Origin: a virus | Virus record (IMG/VR): IMGVR_UViG_3300028800_000018 | Span: 1-48,077 of that record | Direction: 5' to 3' (one strand) | Length of the DNA: 48,077 nt | Shown here: positions 47,692-48,077 of the stretch, piece after piece | Layout: every line of letters begins with the position of its first letter | How positions within the stretch are numbered: position 1 is the stretch's first letter | Program-made: the position numbers and the translations under genes | Notes under the pieces: generated by a model | The model's database searches: none | The model's input: the letters and a program-made list of their open reading frames with translations, nothing else | What the model was told of the DNA's origin: nothing

Positions 47692-47882
47692 ATCGCAGGC
47701 TTCTCCTCGTCGACCCACTGCACGACCTCGCGCTTGCCGGTGCCGGCGCAGTAGGCGCAAACGGTCGGCTGCGGATACCATTCGCCTGCTATGTTTGCGA
47801 AGGTGTTGCCAGGGTAGTACCAGCCGGCGCCGCGGCAGGCGTTACACTCGACCATCTTGCCGGTTCCTTTGGCGACGTTCAC
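47688..47882 (-). CDS. DnaJ-type zinc-knuckle protein, 64 aa
   Basis: GTG start (VNVAKGTGKMVECNACRGAG). Two CxxCxGxG knuckles (CNACRGAG at 13-20; CAYCAGTG near 42-49), the DnaJ zinc-finger unit, here alone without a J domain. It is coupled to a 17-codon ORF upstream by GTGA overlap. Small proteins of this type are common in phages; target unknown. Confidence 0.7.
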   Translation of the reverse strand: MNVAKGTGKMVECNACRGAGWYYPGNTFANIAGEWYPQPTVCAYCAGTGKREVVQWVDEEKPAI

Positions 47883-47932
47883 GGCAGCGCTCCCTTGCCG
47901 CGCGCGACGTAGGCCAGGACGCCCTCACTCAT
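47879..47932 (-). CDS. 17-aa micro-ORF between coupled genes
   Basis: MSEGVLAYVARGKGALP starts in ATGA overlap with the membrane-protein stop and ends in GTGA overlap with the next gene. A GGGGGT site precedes the ATG and third positions are mostly G/C. It may be a real microprotein or a coupling device that carries ribosomes onward. Confidence 0.4.
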   Translation of the reverse strand: MSEGVLAYVARGKGALP

Positions 47933-48033
47933 CGCACCCCCACGGCGCTCAAGAGCCACGAGAGGGCGAACGGCAGCAGCGCGAGCGCGACGATCGCGAC
48001 GGCGGTTACGAGCGGCTTGTCGGAGCTCTTCAC
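47929..48033 (-). CDS. Small single-pass membrane protein across the junction, 34 aa
   Basis: GTG start (VKSSDKPLVTAVAIVALALL) followed by one transmembrane helix (residues 8-30). Nearly all codons end in G or C, unlike the overlapping Arg-rich frame from the ATG at 48043, so this frame is favoured. In circular order it lies directly behind the RHH gene (90-263). Its start also appears at 81-83 in the left copy. Confidence 0.55.
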   Translation of the reverse strand: MKSSDKPLVTAVAIVALALLPFALSWLLSAVGVR

Positions 48034-48077
48034 GCGCGTTCATTTCGCACGGCGCGCGAGCACGCGATCGGCGGCGC
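47951..48077. repeat. Circular-closure overlap, right copy
   Basis: Identical to 1-127; see that entry. Genes on the minus strand run from 1-263 into this end without interruption. Confidence 0.95.

Noticed and set aside
47879-48043. 54-aa Arg-rich ORF from the ATG at 48043
   Set aside because: It overlaps the membrane-protein frame and has low GC third positions; the 34-aa and 17-aa frames fit better.
1-48077. 127-bp identical ends as a phage terminal repeat
   Set aside because: Length equals an assembly k-mer and genes continue through it, so it is the circular closure overlap.
1-48077. tRNA genes and CRISPR arrays
   Set aside because: No TTC-loop/acceptor pattern or spaced 20-40-bp repeats seen on either strand by eye.

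Overview
The window is one complete circular tailed-phage genome. Bases 1-127 recur exactly at 47951-48077, which is the overlap left by an assembler closing a circle, so the unique length is 47,950 bp. The DNA is visibly GC-rich with strongly GC-biased third codon positions. The gene set fits a short-tailed (podovirus-like) phage: a large terminase, an about 700-aa portal, a scaffold-like protein, an HK97-type capsid protein, a head-tail adaptor, an about 660-aa nozzle-like protein and a run of large internal-virion-type proteins ending in a 1178-aa polyprotein with a peptidase M15-like N-terminus. I see no integrase, DNA polymerase, RNA polymerase or tRNA. The host cannot be named. Two apparently leaderless genes, TAC-type -10 boxes and exported Pro/Thr-rich proteins point to an uncultured GC-rich bacterium rather than a model proteobacterium, but this is only an inference.

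The layout is two divergent transcription units. The early unit is on the minus strand. It starts near 2810, runs leftward through position 1 and round the circle to 38720. It holds small zinc-ribbon and membrane proteins, an ArdC N-terminal-like protein, a ribbon-helix-helix protein, a RecB/Cas4-like exonuclease plus RecT-like annealase, a possible replication initiator with internal 11-bp repeats, a block of unknown small genes, and a helix-turn-helix/HNH endonuclease that sits directly after a 15-codon remnant resembling the start of a RusA resolvase. Three copies of one promoter module (TTGACAGGCGT, 18-bp spacer, TAC) drive this unit, two of them with matching 5' leaders.

The late unit is on the plus strand from 3755 to 38737. 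It begins with small regulators, including two separate GroES-like co-chaperonins interleaved with ribbon-helix-helix proteins, then packaging, head, tail-fibre-like, nozzle and internal virion genes. A terminator and a candidate leaderless promoter at 15044-15137 separate the packaging/portal block from the capsid block. A two-gene minus-strand operon (4213-4568) lies inside this arm. A GARS/PurD-like ATP-grasp protein sits among the internal virion genes.

The divergent control region 2811-3754 carries a candidate about 100-nt structured small RNA with its own promoter and intrinsic terminator (2852-2985), a short topoisomerase-type zinc-finger ORF, and a stretch where the plus strand changes from A/C-rich to G/T-rich, as at an origin. 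The two arms converge at 38720-38737 and overlap by 18 bp. All functions are read from sequence by eye; no database search was run.
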